A DNA stretch of 64,000 nt from JABWCQ01 sp964587105 (GTDB taxonomy: Bacteria > Electryoneota > RPQS01): positions 62,001 to 126,000 of the forward strand of contig CAZPKG010000009.1 in the NCBI GenBank assembly GCA_964587105.1, in the 5' to 3' direction. Under the pieces are notes generated by a model. That model was not told where the DNA came from and did not search any database. It worked only from the letters and a program-made list of their open reading frames with translations. The position numbers were made by a program, and so were the translations under genes. Shown here one piece after another: positions 51,946 to 60,206 of the stretch (positions are counted from its first letter, which is position 1; the number at the start of each line of letters is the position of its first letter).

Positions 51946-54681
51946 GTGAGGTTGAAATTGGAAAAGAAGCTTTTTGAATTACTTGAATCGCTTGTCATGA
52001 AAGCGATTGAAAAGAGAATTAATGTTTCGATTGAAGGCTACCTGATTCAAAGAAATATTAGGAACCACGTGGAGAACTCTGTCATTAAGCTGACCAAAAG
52101 CTTAATGCCATTCTTCTTGACTGAGAAGATAGACAACGAGAAGCGGGAACTACTTCTCCTCGAATTAAGAACAGAGATTGAGCAAGTCCTAGCTGAGCCT
52201 CGAGATCTTTTTGCTGCCGGTTATGACGGACAAAAAGTCTTTGATTATAGATATAAGAACCGCAAATTACCACCCTCTATGTCAGACGAGGGCATGGAAG
52301 ATATGTTTGCACGACTCTTTCCACAAATCATGAATATGATTTTGGCATTTCCACCTTTGGTAGAAGAATGGAAACATCTTGAATATGCAGAGTCCTTCCA
52401 GCGCTTTGACGAGCTGACACAGTGGCTGACTAATATCGCAAACAAGCTTGAAGTCATGACCAATGCGCCAGTTCGCGCAGAAGACGCACTGTTAAGCAGA
52501 GTTAAAAACTCCGTTCTTCAACGCGTCGAATTCCAGCTTGATCTAACTGGATTGCGTGGCGACCTTCCTGAAGGAGTTCCACTTGACAAGTGTTTCATTG
52601 TACCTGAGTTAACCAAGAACTCAGATAAGATCGCACTCGACCAACCCAAACAGTCCATAGGTACAAGCCAAGAAATTCTGAACTTGCTAGCGAAGAAATT
52701 CTTAAGAGCAGTCGTGGTCGGTTCTCCCGGCTCAGGGAAGAGCACTCTTTGCCGATGGATACAGCGCGAAGCACTTTCTGAAAATCGCTCTCGTCTTGTA
52801 TTATTGGTTAAGTTGAGAGAGATAATAAAACGCGAGGCAAATCCATCTTTTCACGAGATTGTCAAGAGCGAGGCAGGTACTCACTTAGGCGATGAGGTCA
52901 ATAGTGATTCAGTAAGGCGGTGGGCCGAGCGAGATGAGATAACGTTCATATTAGATGGATTTGACGAAGTTCCTCCAGACAAACGCGATATAATGCTGGC
53001 ATGGATCAAAGAATTGTCCGATGCAATTGGCCAATCAGGGATAATTGTTACCTCAAGGCCGCTTACCACGAACCACCTTGAACAACTGAGAAGCTGGGAG
53101 AATTTGCAAATTGAGCCATTTAATTTGCCAAGAATAGTTGAGTACGTCGGGAAATGGTACCAACATGCACCTGCATTATCTGGGAAGTCGAGAGACGTTG
53201 ACCCAGAAACACTTGGAAACCAATGGCTGAATGACGCGACGCTCGCACCTTTAGCGAGCAATCCACTGATGTTAGCAACGATACTCATGGTTCATCACCT
53301 TGATGGTGAACTTCCTCGAGGTAGGGCAAAGCTATATAAGAGATATACTGACGGCATGTTAGGACTCTGGGACAGCCGATGGCAAGTACCTTCTGCCATA
53401 AAACTAACTCCCGACATTAAGAGGGCTATTCTCTTATTAATCGCTCTCCGATTTCACTTGGACGATGTGGATGAAATGTCTGACAAGGACATGGTGAAGA
53501 TGTTTGAAAAGATTACAGACGAGGTTGCATGCAAATATCACGCAGAAGACGTATTAAATCATCTAAGAGAGCGAACAGGGCTCTTAGTCGGTCCAGGTTC
53601 ATGGTCCTTCGTACATAAGCATGTTGGCGAGTACTTCTTTGCGGTTGGGATAGAAGAAGGAACACACATGGACCATTATGACCAACGTGTTGACCGGTGG
53701 CGACTCTTTGAAGAAAGACACAATGATCGCTGGCAATTTGTTTTGCTATTCTGGGCAGGGCTAACTTCGTCGGGAAATCTACAAGCATTCGTCGAAGAAG
53801 TCATGGAAAAACAGACAATGAATGATAATGCATTAGCCTTTAAGCTGTTGCACGATCAAATGTCACTTCATCGTTTTGAAAAGAAGTGGCTACGTGAAAA
53901 GGTATTGACTCTTTTGAATAGGGAGTTTGTGTGTCGGGATATACCATTATTATCCTACATCGCACAACCAGAAGGTGCGAAGCCTGTGGCATGGTTTCCA
54001 AGTGACCCAAAACAAGACTATCTTACCCTTGAAGGACTTGACTTCCATTCTCTTTTGGCAGATGCCATTTCCGTTGCAGGGTTAGGGACGAGCGATTTGG
54101 AGCGCTGTGATCGGAGTTATCAACTACTACTTGTTGCAGTAATTTTACGAAGCATTCGCGGTACACCTAAAGAAGTGATCGAAGCAGCCTTATCTGTTTT
54201 CAAGCAAGGGGAAGATGATTTGCGAGCGCTTGAATGTACCATTACAATTTGGGCAGTCAATGGCTTTGTATTAGAAGTGAATGGCTGGTCGATGAACGAG
54301 TTTGTGGAAGCATTGCAATCAGTTTCAAAAATAAAGAAGGAAAGACTGCTATTTAACTTCCTAGGTTTCTATAGCCTACACGACAGACTCTTTGCTACCC
54401 ATATTAAGAACCTGCTTGAAGCTGTTGATGCGCTAAGCAAGTATCCATACGACGAAGAACTTTTGAAATCAAGCCACAATTTCTATAACGAAAGAAACGT
54501 AAAAGTCGACATTTTGGGAGAGTTTCTTCGTCATATCTCAAACGAAGGAACTCGAAAGGCGGAAATCGATCCAAATCTCTTGGGTAGGGTACAGAATTTC
54601 GTAACTCAATTGATAGAGAAAAGAGGAGTCGCAATTCCCAAAAAGAAAAACGGAAGACCCTTTCAAAAAAGGAGAAAGTAA
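51946..54681 (+). CDS. NACHT-type STAND NTPase (probable phage defence)
   Basis: A 911-residue protein. Residues 1-245 are helical with no recognised effector. The NTPase has Walker A VVGSPGSGKSTL (about residues 256-268), Walker B TFILDGFDEVPP (about 335) with the NACHT D-x2-D-E form, sensor VTSRP and the winged-helix segment (GRAKLYKRYTDGML). The rest is helical, probably the sensor. Bacterial NACHT proteins detect phage components and trigger cell death. It is A/T-rich and isolated, so it looks acquired. The GTG start is uncertain; ATG 51997 would remove 17 residues. Effector and partner are not evident. Confidence 0.85.
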   Translation: MRLKLEKKLFELLESLVMKAIEKRINVSIEGYLIQRNIRNHVENSVIKLTKSLMPFFLTEKIDNEKRELLLLELRTEIEQVLAEPRDLFAAGYDGQKVFDYRYKNRKLPPSMSDEGMEDMFARLFPQIMNMILAFPPLVEEWKHLEYAESFQRFDELTQWLTNIANKLEVMTNAPVRAEDALLSRVKNSVLQRVEFQLDLTGLRGDLPEGVPLDKCFIVPELTKNSDKIALDQPKQSIGTSQEILNLLAKKFLRAVVVGSPGSGKSTLCRWIQREALSENRSRLVLLVKLREIIKREANPSFHEIVKSEAGTHLGDEVNSDSVRRWAERDEITFILDGFDEVPPDKRDIMLAWIKELSDAIGQSGIIVTSRPLTTNHLEQLRSWENLQIEPFNLPRIVEYVGKWYQHAPALSGKSRDVDPETLGNQWLNDATLAPLASNPLMLATILMVHHLDGELPRGRAKLYKRYTDGMLGLWDSRWQVPSAIKLTPDIKRAILLLIALRFHLDDVDEMSDKDMVKMFEKITDEVACKYHAEDVLNHLRERTGLLVGPGSWSFVHKHVGEYFFAVGIEEGTHMDHYDQRVDRWRLFEERHNDRWQFVLLFWAGLTSSGNLQAFVEEVMEKQTMNDNALAFKLLHDQMSLHRFEKKWLREKVLTLLNREFVCRDIPLLSYIAQPEGAKPVAWFPSDPKQDYLTLEGLDFHSLLADAISVAGLGTSDLERCDRSYQLLLVAVILRSIRGTPKEVIEAALSVFKQGEDDLRALECTITIWAVNGFVLEVNGWSMNEFVEALQSVSKIKKERLLFNFLGFYSLHDRLFATHIKNLLEAVDALSKYPYDEELLKSSHNFYNERNVKVDILGEFLRHISNEGTRKAEIDPNLLGRVQNFVTQLIEKRGVAIPKKKNGRPFQKRRK

Positions 54682-54707
54682 CGATTTTTCTCGGCCGGAT
54701 GGGCCGG

Positions 54708-55022
54708 GATGACAATTCGCTGGGGGTTCTTTATCTTGCTTGGGGGATTTTGCCCGCGAACGCGGGCGCTACATTTGTTGCGCTTTGGATTCGTGGTTGG
54801 TTTGAATAGATCCTTACTTAGGATGACAGAAATATAGACGCCTCGCTGATTTGCGGGGCGTTTTTTTGTTTCGGATTCCGGACGGGTTGCGGCGGACCTT
54901 AACCCGGCTCGGCGAAGGAAAGAGAAGCGATGCCCAGCCGGGAAGCTGGACGTAGTTGGGCGCGTGACGTACGGGACACCCTTACGAGGGCAGGCTCCGC
55001 AGCGGGTGCCGCCGCGATGCAT
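54708..55022 (+). repeat. Copy 1 of a long tandem repeat (355-bp period)
   Basis: Matches 55063-55376 nearly base for base. It contains a family B palindrome (54740-54773), a G/C hairpin with T-tail (54838-54867), a family A element (54876-54914, reversed) and a CGCAGCGGGTGCCGCCGCG element at its end. No gene is supported inside. Confidence 0.88.
54838..54868 (+). terminator. Terminator inside repeat copy 1
   Basis: Stem ACGCCTCGC / GCGGGGCGT (one G-T pair), TGATTT loop, then TTTTTTG. It is the first good terminator past the NACHT gene and is duplicated at 55193-55223. Confidence 0.8.
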
Positions 55023-55062
55023 TCGCTTGGCGGAATTGGGTTGCTTAACAAGATCCCTACGG

Positions 55063-55376
55063 GATGACAATGCGCTGGAGGTTGTCTATCTTGCTTGGGG
55101 AATTTTGCCCGCGAACGCGGGCGCTACATTTGTTGCGCTTTGGGTTCGTGGTTGGTTTGAATAGATCCTTACCGAGGATGACAGAAACATAGACGCCTCG
55201 CTGATTTGCGGGGCGTTTTTTTGTTTCGGATTCCGGCCGGGTTGCGGCGGACCTTAACCCGGCTCGGCGAAGGAAAGAGAAGCGATGCCCAGCCGGGAAG
55301 CTGGACGTAGTTGGGCGCGTGCCGTACGGGGCACCCTTACGAGGGCAGGCTCCGCAGCGGTGCCGCCGCGATGAAT
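55063..55376 (+). repeat. Copy 2 of the long tandem repeat
   Basis: Same order of elements as copy 1: family B palindrome (55095-55128), terminator (55193-55223), family A (55231-55269, reversed) and a G/C-rich end. Few differences, so the duplication is recent or kept alike by recombination. Confidence 0.88.
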
Positions 55377-55401
55377 TGGCGGGGTGTATTATGTTTTCGG
55401 A

Positions 55402-55439
55402 TTCCGGCCGGGTTGCGGCAGCCTTAACCCGGCTCGGCG
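55402..55439 (-). repeat. REP-like palindromic repeat, family A (third in row)
   Basis: TTCCGGCCGGGTTGCGG... then TTAACCCGGCTCGGCG, same direction as those in the two repeat copies. It looks like the remnant of a third copy. 55440-55593 holds no other gene. Confidence 0.7.
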
Positions 55440-55593
55440 AAATAAGATCAAATCCTTACTTTATAATAATCAATAATATGCGTTTCGGTTTTCGTCAGGA
55501 TTTAATGCGAAATCTGAATTTACGTCCTGCTGGTTAAACCTCTGGCCCGGCTCCTTGTCAAACTTACAGAAACCTGATTAAGGAGTAGGACAG

Positions 55594-56118
55594 ATGAGAT
55601 TCAGAATTATTAGCCTTGCCGTGTTTAGCGGTCTCCTGTTGGCCGGCAGCGTGCTGGCAAAACCGTATGACCCTGAACGTTCGGCCCCGCAAGGCGATTA
55701 TCAATGGCGCGGCCAATGTGGTAACGGCCCGTGCATCCATCAACAAGAGATGATGAAACACCGACAGATGGCCCGGGAACTTCGTCACGAAGCTCGGATG
55801 CACCGCCGGATGGCCAGAATGCATGCGCGCGGATGTTGTCCCGAGCAATTTGGTCCCGGAATGGGATTCGGCGGTCCGATGGGACCCGATATGAGACATG
55901 AGATGAGACGCGAGCGCCGTCACGCGATGCAACAGGAGATGTTCGGAACACCGGGAATGAACCCTGACTTCCCGATGGGGCCGCCGCCCTTCGCCCGCGA
56001 ACGGATGCAGCTTCGCCAAGAGCAATTCGGTCCACAGATGAACCCTGATCGTCCGATGGGCCCACCTCCGCAGCACATGCGCTTCCGCGACGGAAAACAA
56101 CACCCGCGTGCGCAATAA
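55594..56118 (+). CDS. Met/His/Arg-rich periplasmic protein
   Basis: A 174-residue protein with a signal peptide (IISLAVFSGLLLAGSVLA). The mature chain is rich in Met, His, Arg and Gln (HQQEMMKHRQMARELRHEAR, MHRRMARMHARGCC), with two Cys pairs and repeated MNPDFPMGPPP / MNPDRPMGPPP near the end. It lacks the LTxxQ motif of Spy/CpxP, though composition is similar. Metal binding, such as copper or zinc, is plausible. GGAG lies 8 nt upstream. Co-transcribed with the next gene. Confidence 0.75.
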   Translation: MRFRIISLAVFSGLLLAGSVLAKPYDPERSAPQGDYQWRGQCGNGPCIHQQEMMKHRQMARELRHEARMHRRMARMHARGCCPEQFGPGMGFGGPMGPDMRHEMRRERRHAMQQEMFGTPGMNPDFPMGPPPFARERMQLRQEQFGPQMNPDRPMGPPPQHMRFRDGKQHPRAQ

Positions 56119-56153
56119 ACACAGCTTGTCTATTGGTCTGAAGGAGAACTAAA

Positions 56154-56987
56154 ATGAAAAAGACGATACTACTCGCAAGCTTGCTGGGCATGCTGCTGAT
56201 CGCAACCACCGCGCAAGCGAGACACAACGATGGCTACTTGGATCGCATTCGCATCGAAGGCCGCATCGAATCCATTCGCGGACAGATTGCCTACGTCGAA
56301 GACGACTGCGGCGTGACGTTCCGCGTGCATCTTGGTCCGTCATGGTATTGGGATGACCACGACTACTACCTCCGCAGTGGAATGTGGGTGAGCATCGTGG
56401 CTTGGCAGGATCCGTATGACGATTACTGCTATGCCGGTGAGATTCGCGGACGCGATTTCTGTTATGACCTGTGCGACAGCCGCGGCTATCCGCGCTGGCA
56501 AAATCAAACCGATTGCTACGTGGATTGGCGGCCTACCCGCTCGTTCTTCGATATCTGCTTCGTCATCACCACTCGTCCGGCTTGGTATTGCGAATCACCG
56601 CGCTATCATCGCCGTCACTGGGACAACGGTTGCGACAATGACCGCAGACGCTGGCACCGATACGACCGCGATCACGACCGGCATGGAGGCGGTCGTTGGG
56701 ATAACGACGACAATGATCACGGCAACACGCGCGAAGGCCGTCGGCATTTCAGCGACGGAAACGGTCCGGGAAGCAATCCTCCGGCAGGCGGAGATTGGGG
56801 CTACAACCAAATCGAGAAACCCCGCGACAACGGCGGTCGCAACGAGAAACCGGGTGGACAAATTCAAGTCTATAAGCCCCGTGACAATAGCGGCCAACGC
56901 GACAGTAAGCCAAGTCGAAACTATGACTCCAAGAAGTCCAGCCGCTCCGAGAAATCCACAACCACCAAAACATGGGCGCGCAAGTAA
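56154..56987 (+). CDS. Secreted OB-like protein with charged low-complexity tail
   Basis: A 277-residue protein. A signal peptide (ILLASLLGMLLIATTAQA) leads to a short OB-like module (EGRIESIRGQIAYVEDDCGV, SGMWVSIVAWQDP). A Cys/Trp/Tyr-rich central part follows, then a long tail of Asp, Arg, His, Gly and Asn (RRRWHRYDRDHDRHGGGRWD). Similar tails occur in periplasmic scaffold or metal-buffering proteins. It follows the Met/His-rich gene by 35 nt with GGAG upstream, so the two may work together. Function unknown. Confidence 0.75.
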   Translation: MKKTILLASLLGMLLIATTAQARHNDGYLDRIRIEGRIESIRGQIAYVEDDCGVTFRVHLGPSWYWDDHDYYLRSGMWVSIVAWQDPYDDYCYAGEIRGRDFCYDLCDSRGYPRWQNQTDCYVDWRPTRSFFDICFVITTRPAWYCESPRYHRRHWDNGCDNDRRRWHRYDRDHDRHGGGRWDNDDNDHGNTREGRRHFSDGNGPGSNPPAGGDWGYNQIEKPRDNGGRNEKPGGQIQVYKPRDNSGQRDSKPSRNYDSKKSSRSEKSTTTKTWARK

Positions 56988-57009
56988 GCAATTGCTTGGG
57001 CGAATGTTC

Positions 57010-57033
57010 AAAGGCGACTGAAAAGTCGCCTTT
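57010..57033 (+). terminator. Hairpin terminator
   Basis: 10-bp stem AAAGGCGACT / AGTCGCCTTT with GAAA loop. The tail is weak in T (GTGTATTTTG). Confidence 0.75.
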
Positions 57034-57048
57034 GTGTATTTTGAGGAG

Positions 57049-57077
57049 TTGCAAATTAAACTTAGCCCCAATATCTT
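57049..57077 (+). promoter_or_regulatory. Promoter of the 57121 gene
   Basis: TTGCAA (57049-57054), 17-nt spacer, TATCTT followed by GA (57072-57077). Matches the menI promoter box for box. Confidence 0.65.
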
Positions 57078-57120
57078 GAAGGTGGGTCCCGCACATCACT
57101 TCTGCCACCGGAGGTCTCCC

Positions 57121-58776
57121 GTGCAGTTCATCATCCTCATCCTGCTTGCCTTAATAGCAAGCGTGACCCACGCGGAAATTCGCCGCGTGCCCAGTGAGTA
57201 TCCGACGATTCAAGCCGCGATTCTGGCGGCACAGGATCAACATGACACCGTGCTGGTTTACGAAGGAACCTACATCGAGAATATTGACTTTCGTGGCCGC
57301 AGCATTGTGGTCGGTAGCCTATTTGTAATTGACGGTGACATCGCGCACATTCCCAACACCATCATTGACGGCAGTCAACCTGCCAACAGTGATACGGGAA
57401 GTGTGGTGCGCATCATAAGCGGTGAAGATTCGACCACTGCTTTAATCGGCTTCACGATTACCGGCGGAACGGGAACGAAGTTCCGTGATCAATCCGATCA
57501 GCTCTGGTATGTTGAAGGCGGCGGCGTGATTATCGAAAATTCCGATCCGCTGATTGCCTTCAACATGATTGTGAACAATGAAGCCACACGGCGACCGGCC
57601 GGAGCGCAAAGTGCAGGCGGAGGCGGAATTCGCTACGGTTATTGTTCACCAAAGATTCACAACAACGTCATCCTGAACAACTCCGGCTTATATGGCGGCG
57701 GTGTGGTCAGCTTCTTTGCGGACGGCGACATTCAGCACAACGTGATTGCCAACAATGACGGCGGCCAAGCCTACGGCGGCGGTTTGTGGATTGGCGGGAC
57801 GGGGCACGCGACCACGTTGATCAACAACACGATTGTCGGTAATCAAAGTATTCAAAGCGGCGGGGGAATTCGGCTGTATGCGGGTGTGCTGAATGGACAC
57901 GGGAATATCGTCTGGGGAAATCAAGCCAACAGTGGCTCAGATCAGATTGGCGGTACTGCGGGCAACATTCACATTGACTACAGTTGCGTGGAAGGCGGAT
58001 TCGGCGGTACAGGCAATTTCAGCGAGTATCCAGAGTTTGGTAATCAGCAACTCTCGATTGATCCACTTTCTCCTTGCACAAACACCGGCAACCCCGCTTC
58101 AGAATGGAATGACTCGGACGGGACTCGGAATGATGTCGGTTGCTATGGTGGGCCTGGAGCACATGAGTTTTCAATATTTGGATATGCGGTTTGGATTCCG
58201 CCAGTAGCTACGATTGAGTTCACGCCTGATACGCTAATCAGAACGATTGTGATTGAAAATACTGGCACAGCCGCATTACAATTTGACAGTATCGCTTACG
58301 CGGTAGGCGAATTCTCACTGTTGAACGTCAGCGTCACGTCGGGGGTCAGACCGTTTTCATCAGGAATGATGGTGCTGGAATCTTATCCGCTTGGAGACGT
58401 GCCGCTGATTGACACCTTACTTGTCTATCACAATGCACAGTACTCACCGTGGCCAGCCGCTATTCCGTTCTTCGGGATTGGAACAGACGCCGACGAAAGC
58501 CGTGCATTGCCAATCGACTTCGCTTTGCATTCGGCATATCCTAATCCGTTCAATCCGTCAACTACGATTGCTTTTGCATTGCCGAGCGAGCAATTTGTGA
58601 ATATTACGATTCATGACATACAGGGCCGCGAAGTGGCGCAGCTTGTGAACAGCAGGCTCTCTGCGGGTGAGCATGTAGTGGAATGGAATGCGAGCAATAT
58701 GGCCAGCGGAACTTACTTTGCCACACTGCGCGCGGGGAAGTGGCAGGCTCAAACTAAAATGACGTTGTTGAAATAG
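57121..58776 (+). CDS. Secreted parallel beta-helix protein with sorting domain
   Basis: About 551 residues. GTG 57121 has GGAGG 6 nt upstream and yields a clean signal peptide (FIILILLALIASVTHA). The beta-helix opens PSEYPTIQAAILAAQ, a motif of pectin-esterase/NosD-type proteins, with coils such as VIANNDGGQAYGGGLWIGG. The C-terminal domain has YPNPFNPSTTIAF, IQGREVAQL and GTYFATLRAG, a Por-type signal. Co-transcribed with the next gene 3 nt later. Polysaccharide binding or degradation is common for the fold, but no active site is obvious. Confidence 0.87.
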   Translation: MQFIILILLALIASVTHAEIRRVPSEYPTIQAAILAAQDQHDTVLVYEGTYIENIDFRGRSIVVGSLFVIDGDIAHIPNTIIDGSQPANSDTGSVVRIISGEDSTTALIGFTITGGTGTKFRDQSDQLWYVEGGGVIIENSDPLIAFNMIVNNEATRRPAGAQSAGGGGIRYGYCSPKIHNNVILNNSGLYGGGVVSFFADGDIQHNVIANNDGGQAYGGGLWIGGTGHATTLINNTIVGNQSIQSGGGIRLYAGVLNGHGNIVWGNQANSGSDQIGGTAGNIHIDYSCVEGGFGGTGNFSEYPEFGNQQLSIDPLSPCTNTGNPASEWNDSDGTRNDVGCYGGPGAHEFSIFGYAVWIPPVATIEFTPDTLIRTIVIENTGTAALQFDSIAYAVGEFSLLNVSVTSGVRPFSSGMMVLESYPLGDVPLIDTLLVYHNAQYSPWPAAIPFFGIGTDADESRALPIDFALHSAYPNPFNPSTTIAFALPSEQFVNITIHDIQGREVAQLVNSRLSAGEHVVEWNASNMASGTYFATLRAGKWQAQTKMTLLK

Positions 58777-58779
58777 TCT

Positions 58780-59784
58780 ATGCGTTACCTCGGTCTCCTG
58801 ATTCTTCTACTCCTTACTTCGGCACAGGCGCGGATCGTATCAGAGACCGAGCCGAACAACGATTTTCCGCAGGCCAATTGGATCGCCTGCGACGACACGG
58901 TGCAATGCGCGCATCTTGACATCAGCGACGGCGATTTCTACAAACTCATCGTTCCCGGGGGAGACTCAGTGTACTTCCGCACGCTGCCCTGTAACGGGAG
59001 CGACGAGAACACGTTCGTGCTGCTCTATGACAGCACGCATGCGCTGATTGACTTCAACAACGATAGCGGGCCGCTGAGATTCTCAACACTTGGTGTGTTC
59101 CTTCCTGTGAACCAGCTTTGCTATTTGCAAGTCGTTGACCCTGCGGGTCAATCCACAGGCGCCTACAATTTGATTGTTGAGTGCCTTAGTGTCCATAGCG
59201 GGTCAAACGATTTGTGCAGCAACGCGCGCCCGATCACGTTTTGGCCGTATTACGACGAAGGATCGACTACTGGAGCGGGAAGTGAGATTGGCACCAATTC
59301 GTCCGACGTTTTCTATCAACTCTCGCTCGCCACTCCCGGAGATATCTTCGTGCGGATTTGCGCGCCGGCTTTCAATGCGCGTGTGCAACTCTTGCTGGCT
59401 TGCGGGACAGGGTTAATGGACGATTCAGATGAGGGCATTTGCGGACTTGGCGCGGACTTGTTTATCTTCGGATTGCAGGCTCAAACTTACTACCTTCTGG
59501 TGGAAGGAATTAGTGCGAGTCAGTTTGGCGAGTTCACAATTGAAGTCTCTCAAGTGCTGCAAGAGTGTCCGGTTCCGCAACAACTCCAAATTTTCACCGT
59601 CGGTGGAGCGCCGTTCCTTGATTGGCTGGACGTTCCCGAAGCCGATTACTATGCCATCGAACAGTCACAAGTAAGTGAAGGGCCCTATGATATTGTGGCC
59701 ATCACAACCAACTCATTCTGGGAAGACCCGATTGGATACGGACTAAACCGACGATTCTATCGCGTGCGCTCGGTTTGCGAATAA
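58780..59784 (+). CDS. Secreted protein with PPC-like domains
   Basis: A 334-residue protein. A signal peptide (LGLLILLLLTSAQA) is followed by SETEPNNDFPQANWI, the entry motif of bacterial pre-peptidase C-terminal (PPC) domains, repeated later (NDLCSNARPITFWPYY). The end is Fn3-like (APFLDWLDVPEADYYAIEQS) and stops at FYRVRSVCE with no NYPNPFN domain. Its start is 3 nt past the previous stop, so the two are made together. Likely surface-exposed, ligand unknown. Confidence 0.82.
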   Translation: MRYLGLLILLLLTSAQARIVSETEPNNDFPQANWIACDDTVQCAHLDISDGDFYKLIVPGGDSVYFRTLPCNGSDENTFVLLYDSTHALIDFNNDSGPLRFSTLGVFLPVNQLCYLQVVDPAGQSTGAYNLIVECLSVHSGSNDLCSNARPITFWPYYDEGSTTGAGSEIGTNSSDVFYQLSLATPGDIFVRICAPAFNARVQLLLACGTGLMDDSDEGICGLGADLFIFGLQAQTYYLLVEGISASQFGEFTIEVSQVLQECPVPQQLQIFTVGGAPFLDWLDVPEADYYAIEQSQVSEGPYDIVAITTNSFWEDPIGYGLNRRFYRVRSVCE

Positions 59785-59796
59785 ACACTTTTTTCA

Positions 59797-60150
59797 ATGT
59801 CATTACTGAACGAGTTCGAGAGCTACCGCGCCAAAATGAATGCGCGGATTCTGTCCGAAGATAATCAGGCAGTCAAACGGTTCTTCGGTGTGGATACGCT
59901 GACCTATCAGGACGGCGCGCTGGATCGCAAGACCAAAGAGATGCTTGGGTTGGTCGCGTCGCTTGTATTGCGCTGCGATGACTGCATCAAATATCATGTC
60001 TTAGAGTGTCACAAGCTCGGCGTGACGGTCAAGGAATTCTTCGACATCTTCTCGGTCGGGCTGGTGGTCGGCGGCTCGATCGTGATTCCGCATATGCGGA
60101 GAGCGGTGGAGTTTTTGGATGAGCTGGAAGTGCAGAACCGGACTGTGTAG
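59797..60150 (+). CDS. Carboxymuconolactone decarboxylase/AhpD-like protein
   Basis: A 117-residue helical protein with the C-x2-C motif LRCDDCIKYHVLECHKLGV, as in AhpD-type disulfide reductases. FFGVDTLTYQDGALDRKTKE precedes it. It may reduce peroxides or act as a small redox protein. No peroxiredoxin gene is near. The start ATG 59797 has no strong ribosome site but follows the previous gene by 12 nt. Alternative is decarboxylation of carboxymuconolactone, which is less likely with CxxC present. Confidence 0.85.
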   Translation: MSLLNEFESYRAKMNARILSEDNQAVKRFFGVDTLTYQDGALDRKTKEMLGLVASLVLRCDDCIKYHVLECHKLGVTVKEFFDIFSVGLVVGGSIVIPHMRRAVEFLDELEVQNRTV

Positions 60151-60188
60151 TCTTCTGTTAGGGGCACCCGCAGCGGGTGCCGCCGCGT
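60146..60188 (+). repeat. Short direct repeat, copy 1 (family E)
   Basis: TGTAGTCTTCTGTTA then GGCACCCGCAGCGGGTGCC and GCCGCGT. Its near-identical copy begins 61 bp on, at 60207. It contains a 9-bp palindrome and begins in the last codons of the preceding gene. Confidence 0.75.
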
Positions 60189-60206
60189 TAACAGTGTAGT
60201 CCTCTT

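Noticed and set aside
54708..55439. Possible CRISPR array behind the NACHT gene
   Set aside because: The repeat unit is 315 bp with a 355-bp period and two copies, unlike the 23-47-bp repeats with short spacers of CRISPR. No cas genes nearby.
55625..56227. A 200-codon minus-strand frame opposite the Met/His-rich gene
   Set aside because: The plus-strand gene has a signal peptide, a ribosome site and an operon partner. The minus frame lacks all three.
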